The translations under genes and the position numbers were made by a program. Of a stretch of 64,000 nucleotides of DNA, positions 1 through 6,910 are shown one piece after another (positions within the stretch are counted from its first letter, which is position 1; every line of letters starts with the position of its first letter). The notes beneath the pieces are model-generated. The model made no database searches. It was not told the DNA's origin and was given only the letters and a program-made list of their open reading frames with translations. Source of the stretch: JBCCGR01 sp039029195 (GTDB taxonomy: Bacteria > Pseudomonadota > Alphaproteobacteria > Rhizobiales > Rhizobiaceae). Location: positions 18,055-82,054 of the forward strand of contig JBCCGR010000017.1 of assembly GCA_039029195.1 (NCBI GenBank). Direction: 5' to 3'.

Positions 1-1
1 T

Positions 2-310
2 TGGGTGGGAAACAGTCAGGGCATTGGCGGTAACGGGCTCGCATTCGCCTCCTCCACCAGCAACACCTTGCTGCTGTTGTGCTGCGGCCCTGCCACGGCA
101 ATCCCGCTGATCCTTTATGCTTTCGCGGCAAAGAACATGAGGCTCTCAACGCTGGGTCTGATGCAATACATCGCGCCGACAGGTATCTTCCTTATCGCGT
201 TTCTCGTCTTTGACGAGCCCCCTGAGTTCTGGACGATGACCGCGTTTGTGCTGATTTGGAGCGCACTGGCGCTTTATTCCTGGTCGGCTTTTTCAGGCGC
301 TGGAGAATGA
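2..310 (+). CDS. rarD: RarD/EamA-type permease, C-terminal fragment
   Basis: Only the last hundred or so codons lie in the window; the frame is open from the first bases, so the true start is outside. The fragment holds about three hydrophobic helices and the stretch LGLMQYIAPTGIFLIAFLVF, which matches the last helices of RarD proteins in the drug/metabolite transporter (EamA) superfamily. These are inner-membrane proteins of poorly known substrate; E. coli RarD was named for a chloramphenicol phenotype. It converges with the LOG-family gene about 35 bases downstream. The family call is firm for a fragment; the exact subfamily is less certain. Confidence 0.7.
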   Translation, partial: WVGNSQGIGGNGLAFASSTSNTLLLLCCGPATAIPLILYAFAAKNMRLSTLGLMQYIAPTGIFLIAFLVFDEPPEFWTMTAFVLIWSALALYSWSAFSGAGE

Positions 311-345
311 GGACGGAAATTCGCGCGACAGGGTCGGACTTGACG

Positions 346-912
346 TCAGGATCCTAAAGACCCGTTCAACGCAGCAACAACGTCCTCAGGTTCGTTCACC
401 ATCACCGGGCGAATCAGGTGGGCCGTATGAACAAACCCTTCATCCTTCATGTGATCAATCAGTTCGATCAGACGATCCCAGAAACCTGAAGTGTTCAGAA
501 GACCAACCGGCTTTGAGTGGCGAGCCAACTGGCTCCAAGTGAGAATCTCGAACAGTTCCTCCAGCGTGCCAATGCCGCCTGGCAGGGCAATAAAAGCATC
601 GGCCCGCTCAAACATGATGCGTTTGCGATCATGCATGGTCTGGGTCACCACCAGATCGGTGAGTTCAAGCGACTGTTCCCCACCGCGTTCTTTCGTCATC
701 AAAAATTCGGGAATAATTCCAGTGGCTTGACCGCCATTGTCCAGCACGCCACGGGCGACCGCACCCATGATCCCACGGTTTCCACCGCCATAGACAAGGC
801 GAACATTGTTGGCCGCCATCGACGCGCCAAGCCGTCTGGCCGCATCGACATAGTGTTCCGACCGGCCCGGCGATGAACCGCAATAAACGCAAAGGGAGGT
901 GATTTTTTCCAT
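346..912 (-). CDS. LOG family protein (cytokinin riboside 5'-monophosphate phosphoribohydrolase type)
   Basis: The 188-residue product has the LOG/lysine-decarboxylase-like fold markers: N-terminal CVYCGSSPG, the GGGNRGIMGAVA nucleotide loop and the active-site signature PGGIGTLEELFE. Family members hydrolyse nucleoside 5'-monophosphates to base and ribose 5-phosphate; plant-type enzymes activate cytokinins, while bacterial ones often act as general nucleotide nucleosidases. I chose the ATG at 912 because similarity begins there (MEKITSLCVYCG). An open frame runs another 85 codons upstream but looks like non-coding sequence. The gene is divergent from the LysM gene, and the roughly 290 bases between them should carry both promoters. 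Confidence 0.9.
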   Translation of the reverse strand: MEKITSLCVYCGSSPGRSEHYVDAARRLGASMAANNVRLVYGGGNRGIMGAVARGVLDNGGQATGIIPEFLMTKERGGEQSLELTDLVVTQTMHDRKRIMFERADAFIALPGGIGTLEELFEILTWSQLARHSKPVGLLNTSGFWDRLIELIDHMKDEGFVHTAHLIRPVMVNEPEDVVAALNGSLGS

Positions 913-1167
913 GGCCGCTATGTGAACGCGCCGCCGTTCCCGGTCAAGCGCTGCCAGGCTTGAAACCACGATTAACTGTGCCGGTGAAGACACAATGGTG
1001 CGATTGTGTTGCGCCGCACAAAGAGGTATCAACAAGCCACTGATTTCCGGGCCAAATGTACGCGTAAGAGACGCGAGGCCAGCGATCAGAATGGGCGGTT
1101 GTGGCGACTTGGCGGAGCTTGCCGTACCTCCAGAGAACTCATTTCTTGTCGGGATTTGCACCGGCAC

Positions 1168-1188
1168 ACCGCCCCTTTGTCGGGCGGT
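1168..1188 (+). other. Hairpin in the leader of the LysM gene
   Basis: ACCGCCC (1168-1174) and GGGCGGT (1182-1188) form a perfect 7-bp stem with a 7-nt loop, ending 17 bases before the ATG at 1206, just ahead of the AAGGA ribosome-binding sequence. No T-run follows, so it is not a standard terminator. It could affect translation or mRNA stability, or be chance. Confidence 0.35.
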
Positions 1189-1205
1189 AACTGAAGGAAC
1201 AGACT

Positions 1206-3902
1206 ATGGCTCTCGCAGCACCCAAAATCGTGGCCTGGCTCTTGGCCGGTACAGTTGGTGCAGGCACCGTCGGCGTGGCCACTGGCGTGTTGGATATCCA
1301 ACCTGCACTGGAAATGCTGCAAAAGCAGAGTGCCGAACTCTTTGGCACGCCCCAGGAGGCCAATAAGCCCGAAGAGGAGAAGGCCAAAACCGCCGCTCTT
1401 CCGAAGGAGCAGCCCAAGGGAGAGCCGAAACCACAAGCGGTTCCGCCGAAGTTTGATCTTATGCGCGTGGAGAAAGACGGTTCGGTCCTCATCGCCGGCA
1501 ACGCGCCCGCAAATTCGAAGATTGAGGTTTTGTCGAACGGCAAGGTGGTTGGAAAAACCACCGCCGGACCAACCGGTGACTTTGTTGCTTTGCTCGATCA
1601 ACCGTTGAAGCCCGGGGATCACGAGCTCAATTTGCGATCCATCGACGCGAAATCCGGCGAACAGATTTCCGAAGAAGCCGGCATCATCTCCATTCCGGAA
1701 TCCAAGGATGGTGAGACGCTCGCCATGATCAGCCGTCCTGGCGCGGCAAGCGAGATCATTCAAAAGCCCGAGACAGAAACGGCAGAGGCTGAAAAGCCAA
1801 AAACGGAAACGGCCTCAAAACCGGAAGAAGAGAAGCCGGTTGAGACGGCCAAGGTCGAACCTGAAGAAACCACGAAAAAGCCTGCCGAAGACGCTCAGGC
1901 CATCACCGAAGGCGATACTCAAAAACCGGCTGAAGAAACGGCAAAAACCGAAGAGACCGGCGAAACCGAAACCACCGGTGAAACTCCAACGGTCGCTGAA
2001 GAAAAACCAGCCGATAAGCCTGCGAAGACAGAAGTTGCGACAGCCACCGATCCTGCAAAGCCAGAAGATGGCGAGAATGACACCGGCAGTCAGGCTGCTT
2101 CAGGCGATCAGAAGCCTGAAGACAACAACACCGAGCAGACGGCTTCCAACGAGGCGGTAAAATCCGAAGAGACGACCGAATCCAAGCCTGAACCCGAAAC
2201 GGTGAAAACCGATGATGCGACAGTGGTCGCGGGCGAAAAGGTGGATACCGACCCAAAGACGCCTGAAGTCGTCGTTCCGAAAGAGACGGCCAAGACCGTT
2301 GATGCGAAGCCGGAAACCGGAGACAGCACCGCAAAAGAAGAGACATCAACCACCTCGGAAACAACTGTTGCCAAGGCTGAGAACGACACTGCCAATCAAG
2401 GCACAAGCGAAAAACCGGTTGAGACCGAAGTTGCTGTCGTAACGCCTAAGGCAGAGGAAGAGGCCGGTTCAACCGGTGATGCCTCCGCTGATCCTCAACT
2501 AACGCCGGATGCAAAGCCTGAGCCCGAAGCAGAGGCCAAGCCGACAGCAAAGCCCGAGACTGATCAGGCAAGCGAAACGCCAAAAGAACAGCCGGAAGAA
2601 GAAGCCAAACCGGTTCAGTCCGAAAAGCCCAAAGAGCCCGAAACACCGAAGAAACCAGAGGAACCACCGGTTCGCGTGATCGTCGAAGCCGTGGAAGTGG
2701 AGGGCAAGAAGGTGTTTGTCGCCGGAGCGGTCGATCCGGGTGCACGCATCATCATCTACATCGATGGCCAGTATGCAGGCGCGGATGTAGGTTCGCCCAA
2801 CGGTCGTTTTGTGATTGAGGCGGAGCGCGAAATCACCCGCGGAGACCATTCCATTCGCGCCGATGTGATCTCAAAAACCGGGTCCGATGTGGTGGCCCGG
2901 GCTGAAGTGCCGTTCATCCACGATCCGGAACCGGTTGTGGTTGCCGAGGCCCCGAAGAAGGAGCCGGCAACACAGCCAAAGGAAGAGCCGGCCAAGAAAC
3001 CTGAATCCGCATCAACGGAAACCGCGGAAGCTCCAAAACAGGAAGAAACCGACACCAAGCCGGTTGAAACTGCGAAGGTTGACGTGAAAGATCCGGAAGC
3101 CGAACCGGCGCAGAACCGGTCTATCACCGCAAACAAGCCTGTGGCTGAAGGAGACGCGACAGAGACCGCCAAGCCTTCCGAACCGGTCGAAAAACCAAAG
3201 ATGGCTGAGGCAGAAACCACTGCTAAAGATCAGGAAACACCAGCTACGACAGCAACGAAGACCGAGCCGGTCGAGGCAGAGGAAAAACCGGCGGCGAAGC
3301 CGGTCGAGACCGCGAAGACCGAACCCGTGACGCCGGAAACCAACACGGAGACGGCTGCCACGAGCAAGCCGGAACCGGTCGAAGAAACAACCAAGCCCGC
3401 CAAAACAGAGACAGCTCAGGCCGAAACCAAAGATACTGCAAATCCTGCGGAAGAAGCCAAACCGGTTGAAACCGCAAAGGTCGAAACGGAAAACGAAACG
3501 CCCAAACCAGCCTCCAGCAACGAGGGCAACACGCAATCGGACACCACTGTCGCTGTAACAAGCGAACCAAAAACTGACCCGAAGCCTGAAGCAACAACGG
3601 CAGAAGCAAAACCTGCCGAAACAGAAACCGTTGAAGCGAAAGATGAACCCGCAAAACCCGCGACCGGCACCCGGACCGCCGAGATCAAAAAGCCGGTGCA
3701 GGCAAAGGTTCTGCGCACGGGGTCATCGGTCATCATCCGCCGCGGTGACAGCCTGTGGCGTATTTCACGTCGCACGTACGGGCGTGGTATCCGCTATTCG
3801 ACCATTTACACCGCCAATCTGGATCAGGTGCGCAACCCGCACCTCATCTACCCCGGGCAGATCCTGAAGGTGCCAAAGAAGCTCTTTGAGGACCAGGGCT
3901 AA
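1206..3902 (+). CDS. Envelope-anchored LysM protein with long acidic E/K/P/T linker and two Ig-like modules
   Basis: The 898-residue product begins with one membrane helix (about residues 8-30) and no obvious cleavage site, so it is probably inner-membrane anchored. An Ig-like module follows at about 82-145 (DGSVLIAGNAPANSKIEVL). Then come several hundred residues of low-complexity Glu/Lys/Pro/Thr/Ala sequence with recurring PVETAK-type words. A second Ig-like module lies at about 490-558 (VFVAGAVDPGARIIIYIDG), and the C-terminus is a LysM domain at about 840-895 (RRGDSLWRISRRTYG to IYPGQILKVPKK) expected to bind peptidoglycan. The layout suggests a tether reaching from the inner membrane to the cell wall. 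Similar LysM proteins are common in Hyphomicrobiales; their function is not settled. AAGGA precedes the start. Confidence 0.85.
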   Translation: MALAAPKIVAWLLAGTVGAGTVGVATGVLDIQPALEMLQKQSAELFGTPQEANKPEEEKAKTAALPKEQPKGEPKPQAVPPKFDLMRVEKDGSVLIAGNAPANSKIEVLSNGKVVGKTTAGPTGDFVALLDQPLKPGDHELNLRSIDAKSGEQISEEAGIISIPESKDGETLAMISRPGAASEIIQKPETETAEAEKPKTETASKPEEEKPVETAKVEPEETTKKPAEDAQAITEGDTQKPAEETAKTEETGETETTGETPTVAEEKPADKPAKTEVATATDPAKPEDGENDTGSQAASGDQKPEDNNTEQTASNEAVKSEETTESKPEPETVKTDDATVVAGEKVDTDPKTPEVVVPKETAKTVDAKPETGDSTAKEETSTTSETTVAKAENDTANQGTSEKPVETEVAVVTPKAEEEAGSTGDASADPQLTPDAKPEPEAEAKPTAKPETDQASETPKEQPEEEAKPVQSEKPKEPETPKKPEEPPVRVIVEAVEVEGKKVFVAGAVDPGARIIIYIDGQYAGADVGSPNGRFVIEAEREITRGDHSIRADVISKTGSDVVARAEVPFIHDPEPVVVAEAPKKEPATQPKEEPAKKPESASTETAEAPKQEETDTKPVETAKVDVKDPEAEPAQNRSITANKPVAEGDATETAKPSEPVEKPKMAEAETTAKDQETPATTATKTEPVEAEEKPAAKPVETAKTEPVTPETNTETAATSKPEPVEETTKPAKTETAQAETKDTANPAEEAKPVETAKVETENETPKPASSNEGNTQSDTTVAVTSEPKTDPKPEATTAEAKPAETETVEAKDEPAKPATGTRTAEIKKPVQAKVLRTGSSVIIRRGDSLWRISRRTYGRGIRYSTIYTANLDQVRNPHLIYPGQILKVPKKLFEDQG

Positions 3903-4017
3903 ACCACCCAAACGAACCCGGCGAGTGCGCAAACCGAATGTCGCATTCGCCGTGTTCATGTGCCTTTGCCAGTGATCATATCGCCGGTATCTCTCACCTC
4001 CAGAACGGACCGATCCC

Positions 4018-4347
4018 ATGCCCTGGATTTATCTGGCTGTTGCCATCGTGGCTGAAACCATCGGCACCGCCGCGCTGAAGGCATCAGATGGATTTGCCCG
4101 GATTGGGCCAACGGCAATCGCAATCTGTGGCTTTCTGGTGGCGCTGTTTTGTCTTTCGGTCGTGCTTAAATCCATCCCCATGGGTGTAACCTACGCCATC
4201 TGGTCCGGCCTCGGCATCGTGCTCATCACCGCATTCGGGTTCCTGTGGTTCAAACAAAGCCTTGATGCTCCGGCGATGATCGGCATGGGCCTCATTATAG
4301 CCGGTGTCGTGGTGATGAATGTGTTTTCCGATTCAGTCAGCCACTAA
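4018..4347 (+). CDS. SMR family multidrug/guanidinium-type exporter
   Basis: The 109-residue product matches the usual length of small multidrug resistance proteins, which form antiparallel dimers of four-helix subunits and exchange protons for cations. The first helix carries the conserved membrane Glu in YLAVAIVAETIGTAALKAS. GVTYAIWSGLGIV and the loop LDAPAMIGMGLIIAGVVVMN are typical of QacE/EmrE/SugE-like proteins. Substrate (quaternary ammonium compound, guanidinium or other) cannot be read from sequence with confidence. It stands alone between the LysM gene and the cation exchanger, on the same strand as both. Confidence 0.9.
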   Translation: MPWIYLAVAIVAETIGTAALKASDGFARIGPTAIAICGFLVALFCLSVVLKSIPMGVTYAIWSGLGIVLITAFGFLWFKQSLDAPAMIGMGLIIAGVVVMNVFSDSVSH

Positions 4348-4539
4348 TGCCTCCCGAGTGCATTTATGAGACTAGCGCTCTCGATTTTCCTTTAGTCTCC
4401 CCCTTTCAATTCCGCCTCTGCATCCCCAAATGGGGCAGACGAAAACAAACAAATCAAGAAATTCAGGCGCATAACCCTACGGCGACGCGGACAGTGTCGC
4501 GCGGTTCCATGCAGTCTGAGCAGGGGAAGATCGGCACTC

Positions 4540-5469
4540 ATGAGCGACAGTCTGATGATCGTAGCTGGTTTTGCCATGTTGGCCATTGGCGGCGATCTTC
4601 TTGTGCGCGGCGCCGTCGGTCTCTCCCTCAGGCTCGGCATTTCGAGCTTCGTGGTGGCTGCGGTTGTCGTCGGGTTTGGTTCCTCCTTCCCTGAGCTTGT
4701 CACCAGCCTGGATGCAGCACTTCTTGGGTCGCCCGGCATCGCGGTGGGCAACATTGTCGGCTCCAACATCGCCAACATTTTGTTGGTGTTGGGCCTCGCG
4801 GCGGTCATCTCACCGCTCTGTCTGAACATTCCCGGCGTGAAGGGGGAGAGCATCACGGTGCTGGGCGCTTGCGCCCTTTTTGGAGCGCTGTGCGCTACCA
4901 TCAGCCTCACCTTCGTCGCCGGTCTGATCCTGGCTGTTGCGCTCGCCGCCTATCTGGCCCGCACGCTGATGCGCGAGCTGCGCCCCGAAGAAGAGGACGA
5001 CCTGCCCCCGGTTGAAAAGACCGGCTCATTTCGCAAATCCGCCACCATCCTGATCATCGGCATGGTCCTGCTGTTTGCTGGCGGACATTCTGCCGTCACA
5101 GGCGCTGTAGGTCTGGCACGCTCTTTCGGCCTGTCGGAAACCGTGGTGGGTCTCACCATCATCGCGATTGGCACCACCTTGCCGGAAATCGTCACCGCCG
5201 TTGTGGCCGCCATGCGCGGTCATTCGGAAGTCGCTCTCGGCAATGTGCTGGGCTCCTGCGTGTTCAATGTGCTGGCGATTGGCGCCGTGGTGGGCCTCGC
5301 CGTGCCGGGTGAAGTTCCCGGCCACATTGTACATTTCGACAATCCGGTGATGCTCGCCGCCGCCATCCTGCTTGTAGTGCTCATCCTCACCCGCCCGGTG
5401 ATCAACCGCGGGCTGGGCGGCGTGTTGCTTGGTGGCTACGGGATCTATTTCGCGGCGCTTTGGGTGTGA
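4540..5469 (+). CDS. Calcium/sodium antiporter (CaCA family, YrbG-like)
   Basis: The 309-residue membrane protein is built of two homologous halves of five helices each. Both halves carry the alpha-repeat core of K+-dependent Na+/Ca2+ exchangers: GFGSSFPELVTS with GNIVGSNIANIL in the first and AIGTTLPEIVTAVVAA with GNVLGSCVFNVLA in the second. The Glu in each repeat is the cation-binding residue. A hydrophilic loop (RPEEEDDLPPVEK) separates the halves. The length and layout match TIGR00367/YrbG. The gene converges with the downstream TetR regulator, leaving only 4 bases between stop codons. Confidence 0.92.
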   Translation: MSDSLMIVAGFAMLAIGGDLLVRGAVGLSLRLGISSFVVAAVVVGFGSSFPELVTSLDAALLGSPGIAVGNIVGSNIANILLVLGLAAVISPLCLNIPGVKGESITVLGACALFGALCATISLTFVAGLILAVALAAYLARTLMRELRPEEEDDLPPVEKTGSFRKSATILIIGMVLLFAGGHSAVTGAVGLARSFGLSETVVGLTIIAIGTTLPEIVTAVVAAMRGHSEVALGNVLGSCVFNVLAIGAVVGLAVPGEVPGHIVHFDNPVMLAAAILLVVLILTRPVINRGLGGVLLGGYGIYFAALWV

Positions 5470-5473
5470 GGCA

Positions 5474-6061
5474 CTATTCCGGCCTTGCCTGTTTGAGCAA
5501 CAATTCAAATCCGTGATGCGCGCTGGAAAGCACCCGTTGCCGCTGGTCCGCATCCGAACAGGCCATCGCGGTTGTCACGGCACCTGATGCGAGCACCAGT
5601 GCGGCATCCAGCGAAGCCTGATCAGCCAAATCGGCCTGTCCACGCGCCATCTCTTTGCGCACATCCTGCCACGCAAGTTCAAAACCTGCCCGCACAGCAT
5701 CACCCGCACGGGACACTTCACCGGTCAACGCGGCAAGCGAGCAACCGTTGAACACCTCGTCGAGATTTTTAACGTCAAGATAACCGGCGAAAATCGCTTT
5801 CATTTGGGTCCAAAGCGCATCCGGCTCACCAGCTTCGCGCGCTTGCAACAGGCGCAAGATCGGATGCTCACGTCGGGCCACATCGGCAAACAATTCCGCC
5901 TTGGATTTGAAGTGGGCATAAAACGCCCCGCGGGTCAGCCCCGCCGCTTCCATGATGTGATCAAGGTTCACCGCATCGTAGCCACGCTCACGAAACAGCG
6001 CCGCCGCACCGCCGACAATTCGCGCCCGCACCTTCGCCTTGTTTTCTGCCTTCAGACGCAC
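5474..6061 (-). CDS. TetR family transcriptional regulator
   Basis: The 195-residue product has a classic TetR N-terminal helix-turn-helix at about residues 10-55 (AAALFRERGYDAVNLDHIM, then GLTRGAFYAHFKSKAELF) and a variable ligand-binding C-terminal half. The start is GTG at 6061, because the frame closes with a stop five codons upstream and a GAGG motif sits at the right distance. A 32-bp near-palindrome begins 15 bases upstream of this start and lies between the gene and the divergent TfoX-like/MAPEG pair. Autoregulation and control of that pair are therefore the natural inference. The inducer is unknown. Confidence 0.9.
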   Translation of the reverse strand: MRLKAENKAKVRARIVGGAAALFRERGYDAVNLDHIMEAAGLTRGAFYAHFKSKAELFADVARREHPILRLLQAREAGEPDALWTQMKAIFAGYLDVKNLDEVFNGCSLAALTGEVSRAGDAVRAGFELAWQDVRKEMARGQADLADQASLDAALVLASGAVTTAMACSDADQRQRVLSSAHHGFELLLKQARPE

Positions 6062-6075
6062 CGTCGCCTCGCATC

Positions 6076-6107
6076 AATTTATACATGTTGACTAACATAT
6101 ATAAATT
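6076..6107. promoter_or_regulatory. Probable TetR operator, 32-bp near-perfect palindrome
   Basis: Thirteen of sixteen base pairs match around the centre at 6091/6092; the mismatches are the two innermost pairs and 6084/6099. The core is ATGTT-GACT-AACAT, extended outward by AT-rich arms. It lies between the TetR start (6061) and the divergent gene start (6154), the standard place for a TetR operator controlling both directions. Assignment to this regulator is inference from position. Confidence 0.75.
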
Positions 6108-6153
6108 CAGATAGCCTTGAAGGCAAGTTGAAACCACCGGCACCTCAGGAAAT

Positions 6154-6504
6154 ATGAGCCTCAAGGAAGACACGTTGAGAGAATGGCATGCGCTCGCCGA
6201 CGACCTGGCCGCGCAAAACGATGATGTCGCCCATGGCAGGATGATGTCCGCCCCTGCCCTCACCCACGGTGGCAAAGTGTTTGCCTTTCACTCCACAAAG
6301 AGCGGTTTCCCCGGTCTTGGTTGCCGGTTGGGTCGCAACTACCCGTTTGAAACGCTCAACCTGAGCCACTGGCAACACCTTGCGCCATTCAAAACCCGGC
6401 CGCCCATGAAGGACTGGCTGCTGATTGGTCTTGATGATCTTGGTCAGTGGCAGCCGCTTGCCGAGACGGCGTTGGATCTTGCCCGCAAAGGAACACGAAC
6501 ATGA
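6154..6504 (+). CDS. Small protein resembling the TfoX N-terminal/YjbR-like fold
   Basis: The 116-residue soluble protein is not confidently recognised. Its pattern (GRMMSAPALTHGGKVFAFHS in the first half, then PFKTRPPMKDWLLIGLDD and PLAETALDLARKG) follows the order of TfoX N-terminal and MmcQ/YjbR-like domains: a MxxxPxL-x-GKVFA strand pair, a basic PFxxRPMKxW segment and a final helix. No catalytic residues are evident. The stop overlaps the start of the MAPEG gene (ATGA), so the two are translationally coupled. Both probably answer to the adjacent TetR regulator through the palindrome at 6076-6107. Confidence 0.6.
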   Translation: MSLKEDTLREWHALADDLAAQNDDVAHGRMMSAPALTHGGKVFAFHSTKSGFPGLGCRLGRNYPFETLNLSHWQHLAPFKTRPPMKDWLLIGLDDLGQWQPLAETALDLARKGTRT

Positions 6505-6890
6505 TTGAAATCACCCCCATCTATGCCGCCATTGTTGCCCTGTTGATGGCGGTTCTTTCAACGCGCGTGGGTCTGTTGCGCGGCAAACACGGCGTTGCAC
6601 TTGGCACCGGTGAAAACCGGGAGCTTGCGCTGGGCATTCGTCGTTTTGGCAATCTGGCAGAATATGCGGCGATGGCTGTGCTGTTGATGGTGCTCATGGA
6701 GTTGAAGGGCATCAGCGCCACTTGGCTTCACGCCTATGGCATTGCGCTGGTGGCCTTGCGCCTGCTCCACCCGTTCATCCTATTCGACACCATGGAGGCC
6801 CCCATCTGGAAAAAGGCGGGACGCTTTCTCGCCGGCGCGGGCACAGCGCTGCTGCTGGTGATCGGCGGCGTGGTGATTGTGTGGGGGTGA
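6501..6890 (+). CDS. MAPEG family membrane protein
   Basis: The 129-residue product has four predicted membrane helices and the MAPEG hallmarks: an N-terminal helix followed by GTGENRELALGIRRFGNLAEYAAM, a region that binds glutathione in family members, then the helix pair around LHAYGIALVALRLLHPFILFD. MAPEG proteins are trimeric membrane glutathione transferases or peroxidases; many bacterial members detoxify hydrophobic electrophiles. The ATG at 6501 overlaps the preceding stop. A longer frame from 6447 exists but would overlap the upstream gene without similarity. Pairing with a TetR regulator fits an inducible detoxification role, which is inference. Confidence 0.88.
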   Translation: MIEITPIYAAIVALLMAVLSTRVGLLRGKHGVALGTGENRELALGIRRFGNLAEYAAMAVLLMVLMELKGISATWLHAYGIALVALRLLHPFILFDTMEAPIWKKAGRFLAGAGTALLLVIGGVVIVWG

Positions 6891-6910
6891 TTGGCGCAGA
6901 ACAGATTGGA

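Noticed and set aside
491..876. Plus-strand open frames opposite the LOG-family gene
   Set aside because: They are shadows of the well-supported minus-strand gene with no family resemblance.
5474..6061. Palindrome at 6076-6107 as a transcription terminator
   Set aside because: It is AT-rich with no GC-rich stem or T-run and lies between divergent genes, so an operator explains it better.
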